A stretch of 64,000 nucleotides of DNA from an uncultured Pseudomonadales bacterium (GTDB lineage Bacteria > Pseudomonadota > Gammaproteobacteria > Pseudomonadales > Porticoccaceae), in NCBI GenBank assembly GCA_943788875.1, contig CALSSA010000001.1, positions 248,001 through 312,000 on the forward strand. Reading direction: 5' to 3'. The position numbers and the translations under genes are program-made. A model generated the notes under the pieces. That model saw only the letters and a list, made by a program, of their open reading frames with translations, did no database searches and was not told where the DNA came from. This document shows, one piece after another, positions 21,462 through 29,840 of this stretch (within the stretch, counting starts at the first letter, position 1; every line of letters starts with the position of its first letter).

Positions 21462-21499
21462 CCATCACGTTTGTTTTTTTTATTTATAAGATGTATAGT
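21462..21499 (+). promoter_or_regulatory. Operon A promoter with CCATCACGTTTGTT motif
   Basis: TTGTTT (21471-21476) and TATAGT (21494-21499) are separated by 17 bp and lie 40 bp before the E1 alpha start. The -35 is embedded in CCATCACGTTTGTTTTTT (21462-21479). That 18-mer recurs with one change at 48130-48147 in the leader of the TonB receptor gene. The -10 context ATGTATAGT recurs exactly at 33214-33222. This suggests a shared regulator. Confidence 0.6.
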
Positions 21500-21538
21500 T
21501 TAAGCAGCTCATAACTCAACAAAAAAAGGTTCATCTCC

Positions 21539-22510
21539 ATGCCATATCAAGAGGAATTTCTACTCAGAGCCTACCGCTCCATGAGAACTATTCGCGAGTT
21601 CGAAGAACGCTGCATCGCCGAATTTATGGGCGGTAATGTGCCTGGCTTTGTGCACGCCTCCAACGGTCAAGAAGCCATTGCGGTTGCTGCCTGTATTGAT
21701 CTTAGCGACAGCGACATTATTGGCAGTACTCATCGCGGGCACGGCCACTGCATTGCCAAAGGCTGCGATATTGGCGGCATGATGAAAGAGATCATGGGTC
21801 GCTCCACCGGCCTTTGCAAAGGCAAAGGCGGCTCCATGCATATTGCCGATATTGATAAAGGCATGCTCGGCGCCAACGCTATTGTTGGTGGTGGGCCGCC
21901 ACTGGTTAACGGCGCGGCACTGGCCTCCAAAACTCTGGGCACCAAGAATGTCGCCCTGTCATTTAATGGCGATGGCAGTGCCAACCAGGGTACGGCTATG
22001 GAAGCCATGAATATGGCGGTGGTTCTGCAGCTACCCCATGTGTTTATTTACGAGAACAATGGTTATGCGGAAGGCACAGCAGCTAACTATGGTCTTGGCT
22101 GTGACAGCCTGACCGATCGCAATGCCGGCTTTGGTATGCCCGCTGAATGCGTTGATGGCAATGACTTCTTTGCCACCTACGAGGCAATCAAGGTTGCAAC
22201 TAAACGGGCACGCGATGGCGGTGGCCCTACTTCTATCGAAGCCAAATGTGTGCGCTTTGATGGCCACTTTATTGGTGACCCACAGCTCTACCGCGGCAAA
22301 GACGAAGTCAAAAATGCCCGCAAGAATCAGGATTGCTTAAAAATCTTCCGTGACCGCGTGATTAAAGAAGGCTGGTTAAAAACCGCGGCCATGGATGCGA
22401 TCGACAAAGAGATTAAAGTCGAAATAGAACAGGCGGTTGCAGACGGTCTTGCTGCACCGCATCCAGATCCCGTCACGGACCTGATGTCCGATGTCTACTG
22501 CTCATACTAA
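21539..22510 (+). CDS. acoA: 2-oxo acid/acetoin dehydrogenase E1 component, alpha subunit
   Basis: The thiamine-diphosphate E1 alpha subunit of an acetoin-dehydrogenase-type complex, which decarboxylates a 2-oxo acid or cleaves a 2-hydroxyketone or diketone. The ThDP motif GDGSANQG starts at residue 144 and closes with NN at 173-174. STHRGHGHCIAKG and GKGGSMHIAD are typical of AcoA and short PDH E1 alpha chains. The length of 323 residues fits AcoA. It is the first gene of operon A, with AAAGGT upstream of its ATG. The natural substrate in this island is unknown. Confidence 0.88.
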   Translation: MPYQEEFLLRAYRSMRTIREFEERCIAEFMGGNVPGFVHASNGQEAIAVAACIDLSDSDIIGSTHRGHGHCIAKGCDIGGMMKEIMGRSTGLCKGKGGSMHIADIDKGMLGANAIVGGGPPLVNGAALASKTLGTKNVALSFNGDGSANQGTAMEAMNMAVVLQLPHVFIYENNGYAEGTAANYGLGCDSLTDRNAGFGMPAECVDGNDFFATYEAIKVATKRARDGGGPTSIEAKCVRFDGHFIGDPQLYRGKDEVKNARKNQDCLKIFRDRVIKEGWLKTAAMDAIDKEIKVEIEQAVADGLAAPHPDPVTDLMSDVYCSY

Positions 22511-22520
22511 GGTGACCCAA

Positions 22521-23567
22521 ATGACTAACAATTCTAATAATGCACAGGTCGCCGGCAAGACTTCAATTAAGACTTACCGCGACGCCATCAATGACGCTAT
22601 TCGCGAAGAGATGCGCCGTGACCCCACAGTTATAGTTCTCGGTGAAGAAGTTTCTGGTGGTGCCGGTTGTGACGGTGAAGATGATGCTTACGGTGGTGTT
22701 TTTGGCGTAACCAAAGGTCTGATGCCCGAATTCGGGCGCGAGCGTGTGATCGATACCCCTATTTCGGAAGCCGCTATTATTGGTGCCGCTGCCGGTGCTG
22801 CTAACAATGGTTTGCGGCCGATTGCCGAGCTAATGTTCTTTGACTTTATCGGCGTATCCTTTGACCAGATCTTTAACCAGGCGGCCAAGTTCCGCTATAT
22901 GTTTGGCGGCAAGTCAAAAACGCCCATGGTTATCCGCGGCACAGTGGGCGGCGGTTGGCGCGCCGGTGCACAGCACTCCAGCATGCTGCACTCTATTGTT
23001 ACCCATATTGCCGGCCTTAAGGTGGTTATGCCCAGCAATGCCTATGATGCCAAAGGGCTGATGGTACAGGCAATTCGTGACGATGACCCGGTGATCTTCC
23101 TTGAGCACAAAGTGATGTACGACAATGAGTGTGAAGTGCCCGACGAGCAGTATGCCATTCCCTTTGGTGAGGCCGCATTCCCCCGTCAGGGCAAGGATGT
23201 GACCATAGTCGCCATCTCAAATATGGTCACCCATGCCATTGCCGCCGCCGACATTCTGGCCGAGGAAGGTATTAGCTGCGATGTAATTGACCCGCGCACC
23301 GTGTCGCCAATGGATGATGAAGCCATTCTCGAGAGTGTCGAGGTCACAGGTCGACTGGTGGTGGTTGATGAGGGTAACCCGCGCTGCGGACTGGCTTCAG
23401 ATATCGCTGGTATTGTTGCAGAGAAAGGCTTCCATAGCCTTAGAGCACCGATTCGCACGGTAACAGCACCTCATACGCCGGTACCTTTTGCACCTGAATT
23501 AGAAGATGCCTACCTGCCGAATGTGGATAAGGTACTTGCCGCTGTTCGGGAAGTACTGGGAGCCTAA
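22521..23567 (+). CDS. acoB: 2-oxo acid/acetoin dehydrogenase E1 component, beta subunit
   Basis: The beta subunit completes the E1 active site. GEEVSGGAG, RVIDTPISEAAIIGAA, RGTVGGGWRAGAQHS and VIDPRTVSPMDDE are the family blocks. The QHS histidine is the conserved active-site residue. The frame is open from 22491, overlapping acoA, but ATG at 22521 has AAGGTGA five bases upstream and is the likely start, giving 348 residues. The E2 gene follows after two bases. Confidence 0.9.
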   Translation: MTNNSNNAQVAGKTSIKTYRDAINDAIREEMRRDPTVIVLGEEVSGGAGCDGEDDAYGGVFGVTKGLMPEFGRERVIDTPISEAAIIGAAAGAANNGLRPIAELMFFDFIGVSFDQIFNQAAKFRYMFGGKSKTPMVIRGTVGGGWRAGAQHSSMLHSIVTHIAGLKVVMPSNAYDAKGLMVQAIRDDDPVIFLEHKVMYDNECEVPDEQYAIPFGEAAFPRQGKDVTIVAISNMVTHAIAAADILAEEGISCDVIDPRTVSPMDDEAILESVEVTGRLVVVDEGNPRCGLASDIAGIVAEKGFHSLRAPIRTVTAPHTPVPFAPELEDAYLPNVDKVLAAVREVLGA

Positions 23568-23569
23568 TC

Positions 23570-25030
23570 ATGAGCAATGAAATCAAGTCAATCCAGATGC
23601 CCAAATGGGGCATGGAAATGTCAGAGGGTGAAATTAATGCCTGGCATGTTGAAATAGGTGCTCAGGTAAATGCTGAGGATGATCTGGTGGATGTTGAAAC
23701 CAGCAAGATCATCAATACAGTCACTGCCGCTCACAGCGGCGTGTTGCGAGCTATTGTCGCCCAGACCGGCGAAACCCATGATGTGGGTGCCCTTCTTGGT
23801 GTTCTTGCATCGGCGGAGACCAGCGAAGCAGAGATTCAGGCATTTATTGATAGTCACAAAACCACCAGCGCAGATTCAGTAGCCGCCAAGCCCGTAGCAT
23901 CGGAGCCTGCACCCGCAGTGACAGACGCTGCACCTAAGGCAAGTAGCAATTCAGCCCTGGCTGAAGGAGGGGATGATGGCCATATTGCCGCTTCGCCCGT
24001 AGCCCGCCGACTGGCTGCAGAATACGGCGTGAATCTCAATAATATTACCGGCACAGGCCGCCATGGCCGCGTCTCCAAAAGTGATCTTGAGGCAGTTGTG
24101 ACTGCCTCCGGTGGTCAGCTAGTTGGCACCAACCCCGCAGCTCCGGCAGGCGCAGCCCAGCATGGTGATGATAGTCAGGTTAAGGCCACACCAGTTGCGC
24201 GTCGTCTGGCTAAAGAGCTGGGTATTAATCTTCATGAATGCCGTGTCAGTGGCGATCGTGGCCGTGTCTGTAAAGCTGATGTTGAAGCCGCAGCAGCGCT
24301 GAAAAACAAACTGCCAGCCCAGTCAGTGACTGTAAGCTCAGCACCAAGCAGCTCTGAGTCACAGGTTATTAGTGGGATGCGCAAAACGATTGCCGCACGC
24401 CTGCAGTCATCCAAACAAACTGCCCCCCATTACCGAGTGCAGATTGATGCCGAACTGGACAACCTGCTAGCCACACGCAAGCAGATTAATGATGCCAACA
24501 CCCAGACCAAAGTCTCGGTCAATGACTTTATTATCAAAGCCTGTGCCAGCGCATTAATAAGAGTGCCCGCGGTTAATGTGCAGTTTGATGGCGAGCAAGT
24601 CACTCAGTTTGCTGATGCCGATATCAGTGTTGCAGTGGCCATCAAAGATGGGTTGATCACCCCCATTATTTGTGGTGCCAACAACAAAGGGCTGGAAGGC
24701 ATTTCCCATGAGATGCGCGACCTATCCACCAGAGCCAAACTCAACCGTCTCAAGCCTGAAGAGTTTCAGGGAGGCAGTTTCTGTATCTCTAATCTGGGTA
24801 TGTATGGCATCAAGCAGTTCGACGCCATTATTAACCCACCTCAGGGCGCGATTTTAGCCGTGGGTTCAGGGGAGCAGAGAGCCGTGGTGAAAAATGGTGA
24901 ACTGGCCGTAGCCACTGTTATAAGCCTTACTCTGTCCAGCGACCATCGCATTATTGATGGCGCGGTTGCCGCTGAATTTATGTCTGTACTCAAAGGCTTC
25001 CTAGAGCAGCCCGCGACTATGTTGGTATAA
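23570..25030 (+). CDS. acoC: Dihydrolipoamide acyltransferase (E2) with two peripheral-subunit-binding domains
   Basis: The E2 core of the complex transfers the acyl group from lipoamide to CoA. An N-terminal lipoyl domain has its modified Lys at residue 46 (VETSKI). Two E3/E1-binding domains follow in tandem, at about residues 139-175 (ASPVARRLAAEYGVNLNNI) and 206-242 (ATPVARRLAKELGINLHEC), where most E2 chains have one. The catalytic domain spans about 264-486, with His459 and Asp463 in DHRIIDGA. Ala/Pro-rich linkers separate the domains. Full length is 486 residues. It lies between E1 beta and lpd in operon A. Confidence 0.92.
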   Translation: MSNEIKSIQMPKWGMEMSEGEINAWHVEIGAQVNAEDDLVDVETSKIINTVTAAHSGVLRAIVAQTGETHDVGALLGVLASAETSEAEIQAFIDSHKTTSADSVAAKPVASEPAPAVTDAAPKASSNSALAEGGDDGHIAASPVARRLAAEYGVNLNNITGTGRHGRVSKSDLEAVVTASGGQLVGTNPAAPAGAAQHGDDSQVKATPVARRLAKELGINLHECRVSGDRGRVCKADVEAAAALKNKLPAQSVTVSSAPSSSESQVISGMRKTIAARLQSSKQTAPHYRVQIDAELDNLLATRKQINDANTQTKVSVNDFIIKACASALIRVPAVNVQFDGEQVTQFADADISVAVAIKDGLITPIICGANNKGLEGISHEMRDLSTRAKLNRLKPEEFQGGSFCISNLGMYGIKQFDAIINPPQGAILAVGSGEQRAVVKNGELAVATVISLTLSSDHRIIDGAVAAEFMSVLKGFLEQPATMLV

Positions 25031-25053
25031 ACAATGGGCGAGCGTAGACAACA

Positions 25054-26451
25054 GTGAGTATTCAGCAATACGACCTAATGGTAGTAGGTGGCGGCCCCGG
25101 TGGCTATGTGGCCGCCATTCGTGCCGCCCAATTGGGTTTTAAAACAGCGCTGGTCGAAAAACAACACCTGGGTGGCGTGTGCCTAAACTGGGGCTGCATT
25201 CCCACCAAGGCACTGCTCCGCGGTGCGGATATTGCCCATACTTTAAAAGAGGCAGACCACTTCGGCTTTAGCTTCGATAACCTCAGTTTTGATATTAATA
25301 AACTGGTTAAACATAGCCGCTCGGTAGCCAGCAAGCTCAGTGGCGGCGTTGCCTATCTGATGCAGAAAAATAACATTACTGTGATTGATGGCACAGCCAC
25401 TGTGGCCGAAAAATGTCTGCTTGATGTCAGCCACAACGGCGCAGTCACCCAGTACCGCAGCAACCATATTATTCTCGCCACCGGTGCCCGAGCGCGCAAT
25501 TTACCCAATATTGAGATTGATGGCGACCTTGTCTGGGGTGCCCGCGAAGCTATGACTCCCACTGCCCTGCCCGGCAGCCTGCTGGTTATTGGCGGCGGCG
25601 CCATAGGCGTGGAATTTGCCAGTCTCTACAATGATCTGGGTACCGATGTCACCTTGGTCGAGGCCGCAGAGCGCATTACCCCGGCAGAAGATGCCGAGAT
25701 TTCAGCCCTGGCAGAAAAATCCTTTGCACAGCGAGGTATTAAGATACTGACCAATACCTTGGTCGACTCCATTGAAGGCGCTGGAAAACAGGCCTTAGCC
25801 CTGATTAAAGGCGCCGATGGCGACCAGCACCTAAAATTTGATCAGGTCATTCTGGCTGTGGGAATACAGGGCAATATCGAAGGACTTGGCCTTGAGAGTC
25901 TAGGTGTTAAAACCGAAAACAGTTTTTTAAGCGCTGACCCCTTTGGTAGAACCAATCTGGTTGGCCTGTACGCCATCGGCGATGTCGCCGGTGCTCCCTG
26001 GCTGGCCCATAAAGCCAGCCATGAAGCCATTGTCTGCGTGGAAAATATTGCCGGCATCGAGGCTGTCCAGCCGTTAAATAAAAACCGCGTGCCCGGCTGT
26101 ACCTATTGCCGTCCGCAGATTGCCAGCGTCGGCCTGACCGAAGCTCAGGCTAAGGCCGCAGGACATAGCATTCGAGTGGGGCGCTCCAGCCTCAGCGCCA
26201 ATGGCAAAGCTCTGGCCATCCATGAAGCAGAAGGAATGGTTAAAACCATCTTCGATGCCGACAGTGGCGAATTACTAGGCGCCCACATGATTGGCCCAGA
26301 AGTCACAGAGCAAATTCAGGGGTTTGGTATAGCACAACAGCTTGCAGCCACAGAACATGATTTGGCCCATACCATTTACGCCCACCCAACCGTATCTGAA
26401 AGCATGCATGAGTCTGTGTTGGACAGCCTCGGCGTGGCGATCCATCAATAG
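25054..26451 (+). CDS. lpdA: Dihydrolipoyl dehydrogenase (E3)
   Basis: A flavoprotein that reoxidises dihydrolipoamide with NAD+. GGGPGGYVAAIRAAQ (residues 12-26) is the FAD site. The redox disulfide is Cys43/Cys48 in GGVCLNWGCIPTKA, GGGAIGVEFASLY is the NAD site, and YAHPTVSESMHE carries the catalytic His-Glu pair. The 465-residue length is normal. The start is GTG at 25054. The presence of a dedicated E3 indicates that operon A encodes a self-contained dehydrogenase complex. Confidence 0.95.
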   Translation: MSIQQYDLMVVGGGPGGYVAAIRAAQLGFKTALVEKQHLGGVCLNWGCIPTKALLRGADIAHTLKEADHFGFSFDNLSFDINKLVKHSRSVASKLSGGVAYLMQKNNITVIDGTATVAEKCLLDVSHNGAVTQYRSNHIILATGARARNLPNIEIDGDLVWGAREAMTPTALPGSLLVIGGGAIGVEFASLYNDLGTDVTLVEAAERITPAEDAEISALAEKSFAQRGIKILTNTLVDSIEGAGKQALALIKGADGDQHLKFDQVILAVGIQGNIEGLGLESLGVKTENSFLSADPFGRTNLVGLYAIGDVAGAPWLAHKASHEAIVCVENIAGIEAVQPLNKNRVPGCTYCRPQIASVGLTEAQAKAAGHSIRVGRSSLSANGKALAIHEAEGMVKTIFDADSGELLGAHMIGPEVTEQIQGFGIAQQLAATEHDLAHTIYAHPTVSESMHESVLDSLGVAIHQ

Positions 26452-26460
26452 AGTCTATTT

Positions 26461-26892
26461 ATGAGTAACCAAGTCCCAATCCATGAAGGTCTATTTACTT
26501 GGCCAGCCGCCAAACCCCAGTTACTGGGCAGTCGCTGCAACCAATGTGCCGAAGCCACCTTCCCCGCCCAACCCGATTGTCGCAGCTGTGGCTCGCGGGA
26601 AACAACAATTGTTGAGCTGGGTGATCGAGGCATATTGTGGACCTGGACCATTCAGACCTTTATGCCCAAACAGCCCTACCGCAGTGACGAGACCCCAGAG
26701 ACATTTCGCCCCTACGGCGTAGGCTATGTGGAAATGCCCGGCGGTGTGCGTGTCGAGACTCGACTGCAAGCCAATAGCCCAGATCAGTTGCAAATAGGCA
26801 TGGCCATGCAGCTGGATATTATTCCGTTTCGCACCGACGAAAATGGCGATCAAAAAATGACCTTTAGTTTTAGTGCAGCACAGGGAGCATAG
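26461..26892 (+). CDS. DUF35 OB-fold/zinc-ribbon acyl-CoA-binding protein
   Basis: A 143-residue protein with a rubredoxin-like zinc ribbon (Cys26, Cys29, Cys40, Cys43) followed by an OB-fold (LWTWTIQTFMPKQPYR onward). DUF35 proteins pair with thiolase-like subunits, as in the steroid side-chain aldolase Ltp2-ChsH2 and in BbsA-BbsB of toluene degradation. There they help bind the CoA substrate. The thiolase-like gene follows after three bases, so the two are very likely a complex. Confidence 0.85.
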   Translation: MSNQVPIHEGLFTWPAAKPQLLGSRCNQCAEATFPAQPDCRSCGSRETTIVELGDRGILWTWTIQTFMPKQPYRSDETPETFRPYGVGYVEMPGGVRVETRLQANSPDQLQIGMAMQLDIIPFRTDENGDQKMTFSFSAAQGA

Positions 26893-26895
26893 ATT

Positions 26896-28038
26896 ATGGA
26901 TGTAGCAATTATAGGTATAGGACTTCATCGCTTTGGTCGCTCCCCCGACATGTCCGGCATGCAGCAAGGCGCCTCTGCGGTGCGCGCAGCGCTCGCCGAT
27001 GCCGGTCTCTCATGGGCAGATATGCAATTCGCCTACGGCGGCAGTCAAGACGGCGGCAATGCCGACGCGCTGGTTAATGAGCTGGGACTAACTGGTCTGC
27101 AATTTACTAATATCTGGAATGGCTGTGCCACGGGCGGCAGTTCATTGCATGCGGCTTACAGTGCGATTAAATCCGGCGAGTACGATGTGGGCGTTGTGGT
27201 TGGTTTCGACAAGCACCCGCGGGGTGCCTTTAATCCCCAACCCAAAGAATGGGGATTGGACGAATGGTATGGGGAGACTGGGCTTATGCTCACTACCCAG
27301 TTTTTTGCCCTTAAGACCCAGCGCTATATGTACGATCACGGTATTACCGAAGATGCCTTAATTCGCGTCTCCGAAAAAGCCTTTACCAATGGCTCGCTGA
27401 CACCAACCGCCTGGCGCCAGCAGGCCCTGAGCTATGAAGAGATTGCCAACTCGGCCATGGTCAGCGACCCATTGCGCAAGTATATGTTCTGCAGCCCTGC
27501 CGAAGGTGGCGCGGCGCTGATTATTTGCAATGCCGACAAGGCTCATCAGTACTGCAGTAACCCGTTATTTTTGAAAGCGGCCGCCGTGCGCACCCGCCAC
27601 TATGGCAGCTTTGAAGTATTCGCCCCTTCTCAGGCAATGGAGGTTGCCGACGCACCAACCGTCACTGCCTCCAAGGCCGCCTTTGAACAGGCGGGCATTG
27701 GCCCAGAAGATGTGGATGTTATGCAGCTTCAGGATACCGACAGCGGCACAGAGATTATGCACATGGCAGAAAATGGCTTCTGTGAGCACGGCGAGCAGGA
27801 AAAACTGCTCCTTGAGGGCGCCACCGGTATTCATGGCCGTCTACCTATTAATACCGATGGCGGCTGTTTAGCCAATGGTGAACCTGTTGGCGCCTCTGGC
27901 CTGCGGCAGGTGTATGAAGTATGCGTGCAATTGCGTGGTGAAGGTGGTGCTCGACAGGTGCCTAACAAGCCCAAAGTTGGCTACACCCATGTCTATGGTG
28001 CCCCCGGCATCAGTGGCGTTAATATTATTACTAAATAA
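26896..28038 (+). CDS. Thiolase-like (SCP2/Ltp-type) acyl-CoA cleaving enzyme
   Basis: A 380-residue thiolase-superfamily protein of the lipid-transfer-protein class. Cys77 in NGCATGGSS occupies the nucleophile position. The C-terminal loop reads ANGEPVGASG, where classical thiolases have GHPxGxSG, so the catalytic histidine position is changed. This is common among DUF35-linked members and suggests a retro-aldol or other C-C cleavage rather than ordinary thiolysis. It sits directly after its probable DUF35 partner and before a Rieske oxygenase gene. Confidence 0.82.
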   Translation: MDVAIIGIGLHRFGRSPDMSGMQQGASAVRAALADAGLSWADMQFAYGGSQDGGNADALVNELGLTGLQFTNIWNGCATGGSSLHAAYSAIKSGEYDVGVVVGFDKHPRGAFNPQPKEWGLDEWYGETGLMLTTQFFALKTQRYMYDHGITEDALIRVSEKAFTNGSLTPTAWRQQALSYEEIANSAMVSDPLRKYMFCSPAEGGAALIICNADKAHQYCSNPLFLKAAAVRTRHYGSFEVFAPSQAMEVADAPTVTASKAAFEQAGIGPEDVDVMQLQDTDSGTEIMHMAENGFCEHGEQEKLLLEGATGIHGRLPINTDGGCLANGEPVGASGLRQVYEVCVQLRGEGGARQVPNKPKVGYTHVYGAPGISGVNIITK

Positions 28039-28065
28039 TGAAAATAATAAGTAGGAGTAAATTCT

Positions 28066-29448
28066 ATGTCTGAATTAATTAAAGTAAAACAGCAGGGTGA
28101 AGCCCGCTGTGAAGGTCTGAGCTATCAGGATCTGCTCAACGACGAAACTATCGAAGTACCGGCCTACCTGCGCGAAGATAACAACCCTTACATGGGTGAC
28201 GAAGACATAGATGTAGCACGCTGGATCGGCCGTGATTTTCACGAGCAAGAAAAGAAAAAGCTATGGCCCAAGGTCTGGCAAATGACCTGCCGCGAGGAAG
28301 ATATTCCTGAAGTGGGCGACCATCATGTTTATGAGATTGTCGACCAGTCGATTATTGTTACTCGCACCGGTGAAAATGAATTTAAAGCCTTTATTAACTC
28401 CTGCTTACACCGCGGCCGCATACTGCGTGACAACGACGGTCATGCGGAAGAATTTGTGTGCCCATTCCACGGCGCAACCTGGGATATTCATGGCAACTTT
28501 AAAGGTATCCCCTGCAAGTGGGACTTTAGCCATTTAGACGAGAAAGATATGAGTCTGCCACAGGTCAAAACCGGTACCTGGGGTGGCTTTATCTTTATAA
28601 ACTTTGATGAAAACTGCGTCCCTCTGGAAGACTACCTCAGCCCGTTGCCAGAGCATTTCGCCCGTTTCCCACTGCACGACTACTACAAAGGCGCCCATGT
28701 TGAGCGCGTCGTTCAGTGCAACTGGAAAGTCGGCGCCGAGGCCTTTATGGAGTCATTCCATACCCTCGAAACCCACAGCGAGATTCTCACCTTTACCGGT
28801 GATGCCAACTCCCAGTACGACACCTTTGGTGATCATGTAAGCCGGTCTGTCACCCCTATGGGTGTGCCCAGTCCGCATATGCCAGAAGTCACTGAAGCTG
28901 AGACCATGCGCGATATTCTTGAGCTGTCGGGCCGTATGGCAACCGATAGCGCCGAGGGACACGAAATGCCCGAAGGCCTGACTGCACGTACCTACGTAGC
29001 AGAGACCAATCGTGAAATGTTTAGCGAGATTATTGGCGAGCCACTGGATCAGGCCACCAAGTCAGAACTGGAAGACGCCATACTTTATATGCTGTTCCCC
29101 AATACTCAGGTATGGACTGGCTACCACGGCAATATCGTCTATCGTTTCCTGCCTAATGGTGACGACCACAATAGCTGTATCTTCGAAACCATGATTCTGA
29201 TGCGCTACCCAAAGGGTACTAAAAAGCCCGATCCCGCAGAGAAAAATACACTGCGCCCAGATCAAGCCTTTAGTGAAGCGCCAGAAATTGGTGGCCTGGG
29301 TCCAGTATTTGATCAGGACGACAGCAATATGGCCGCAGTGCAAAAAGGTATGATTGCCTCCAAGAAAGGGGCGGTAAGCCTGGCCAGTTATCAAGAGAGC
29401 CGTATTCGTCATCTGCACCAAACCATTGATAAGTACCTCAATGCCTAA
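28066..29448 (+). CDS. Rieske non-heme iron oxygenase, alpha subunit (1)
   Basis: A ring-hydroxylating-type oxygenase of 460 residues. The Rieske centre is Cys113/His115 and Cys132/His135 (CLHRG and CPFHG). The mononuclear iron ligands are likely His232 and His237 in ESFHTLETH. No small beta subunit gene is adjacent, which fits an alpha-only oxygenase. The start ATG follows AGGAG. It is in operon A, and the Rieske ferredoxin gene downstream could supply its electrons. The substrate is unknown. Confidence 0.9.
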   Translation: MSELIKVKQQGEARCEGLSYQDLLNDETIEVPAYLREDNNPYMGDEDIDVARWIGRDFHEQEKKKLWPKVWQMTCREEDIPEVGDHHVYEIVDQSIIVTRTGENEFKAFINSCLHRGRILRDNDGHAEEFVCPFHGATWDIHGNFKGIPCKWDFSHLDEKDMSLPQVKTGTWGGFIFINFDENCVPLEDYLSPLPEHFARFPLHDYYKGAHVERVVQCNWKVGAEAFMESFHTLETHSEILTFTGDANSQYDTFGDHVSRSVTPMGVPSPHMPEVTEAETMRDILELSGRMATDSAEGHEMPEGLTARTYVAETNREMFSEIIGEPLDQATKSELEDAILYMLFPNTQVWTGYHGNIVYRFLPNGDDHNSCIFETMILMRYPKGTKKPDPAEKNTLRPDQAFSEAPEIGGLGPVFDQDDSNMAAVQKGMIASKKGAVSLASYQESRIRHLHQTIDKYLNA

Positions 29449-29459
29449 AGGCTTTTAGT

Positions 29460-29490
29460 GCCGGGTTCCAGCCCTTACACTGGACCCGGC
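29460..29490 (+). other. Intra-operon hairpin between Rieske oxygenase and ferredoxin genes
   Basis: GCCGGGTTCCAG (29460-29471) pairs with CTGGACCCGGC (29480-29490) with one bulged base and an 8-base loop. No T run follows. It could set relative expression within operon A or stabilise the upstream message. Confidence 0.45.
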
Positions 29491-29523
29491 GCACAGAGCT
29501 AACAATTTACTGAAGAGATTTGC

Positions 29524-29838
29524 ATGGCCACCACAGATACGTTAATTCCCGCAACCGATATTACCGACAATCAAACAGTCCCTGTCACCTTGGATGGGAA
29601 GAATATTCTTATCTGCAAGGCTAATGGCGATTTTTATGCGGTTGACAATATGTGTACGCACCAGCGCGCAGAACTGACCGGTGGTCGTATTAGAAATTGT
29701 TATCTAGCCTGCCCCTTACATGGCGTGCGCTTTGATTTACGCACAGGTAAACCCATGGGCGAGCTCACCAGGGTGCCCCTGAAAACCTATGATGTCAGCC
29801 TGGCTGACAACGGCAATCTGCAAATAGAATTGGAATAA
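29524..29838 (+). CDS. Rieske [2Fe-2S] ferredoxin
   Basis: A 104-residue stand-alone Rieske protein with Cys44/His46 and Cys63/His66 (CTHQRA and CPLHG). Such ferredoxins deliver electrons to Rieske oxygenases. It lies 75 bp after the oxygenase gene and three bases before an MDR reductase gene. No flavoprotein reductase of the usual ferredoxin-NAD(P)H type is nearby, so the upstream electron donor is not known. Confidence 0.9.
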   Translation: MATTDTLIPATDITDNQTVPVTLDGKNILICKANGDFYAVDNMCTHQRAELTGGRIRNCYLACPLHGVRFDLRTGKPMGELTRVPLKTYDVSLADNGNLQIELE

Positions 29839-29840
29839 CC

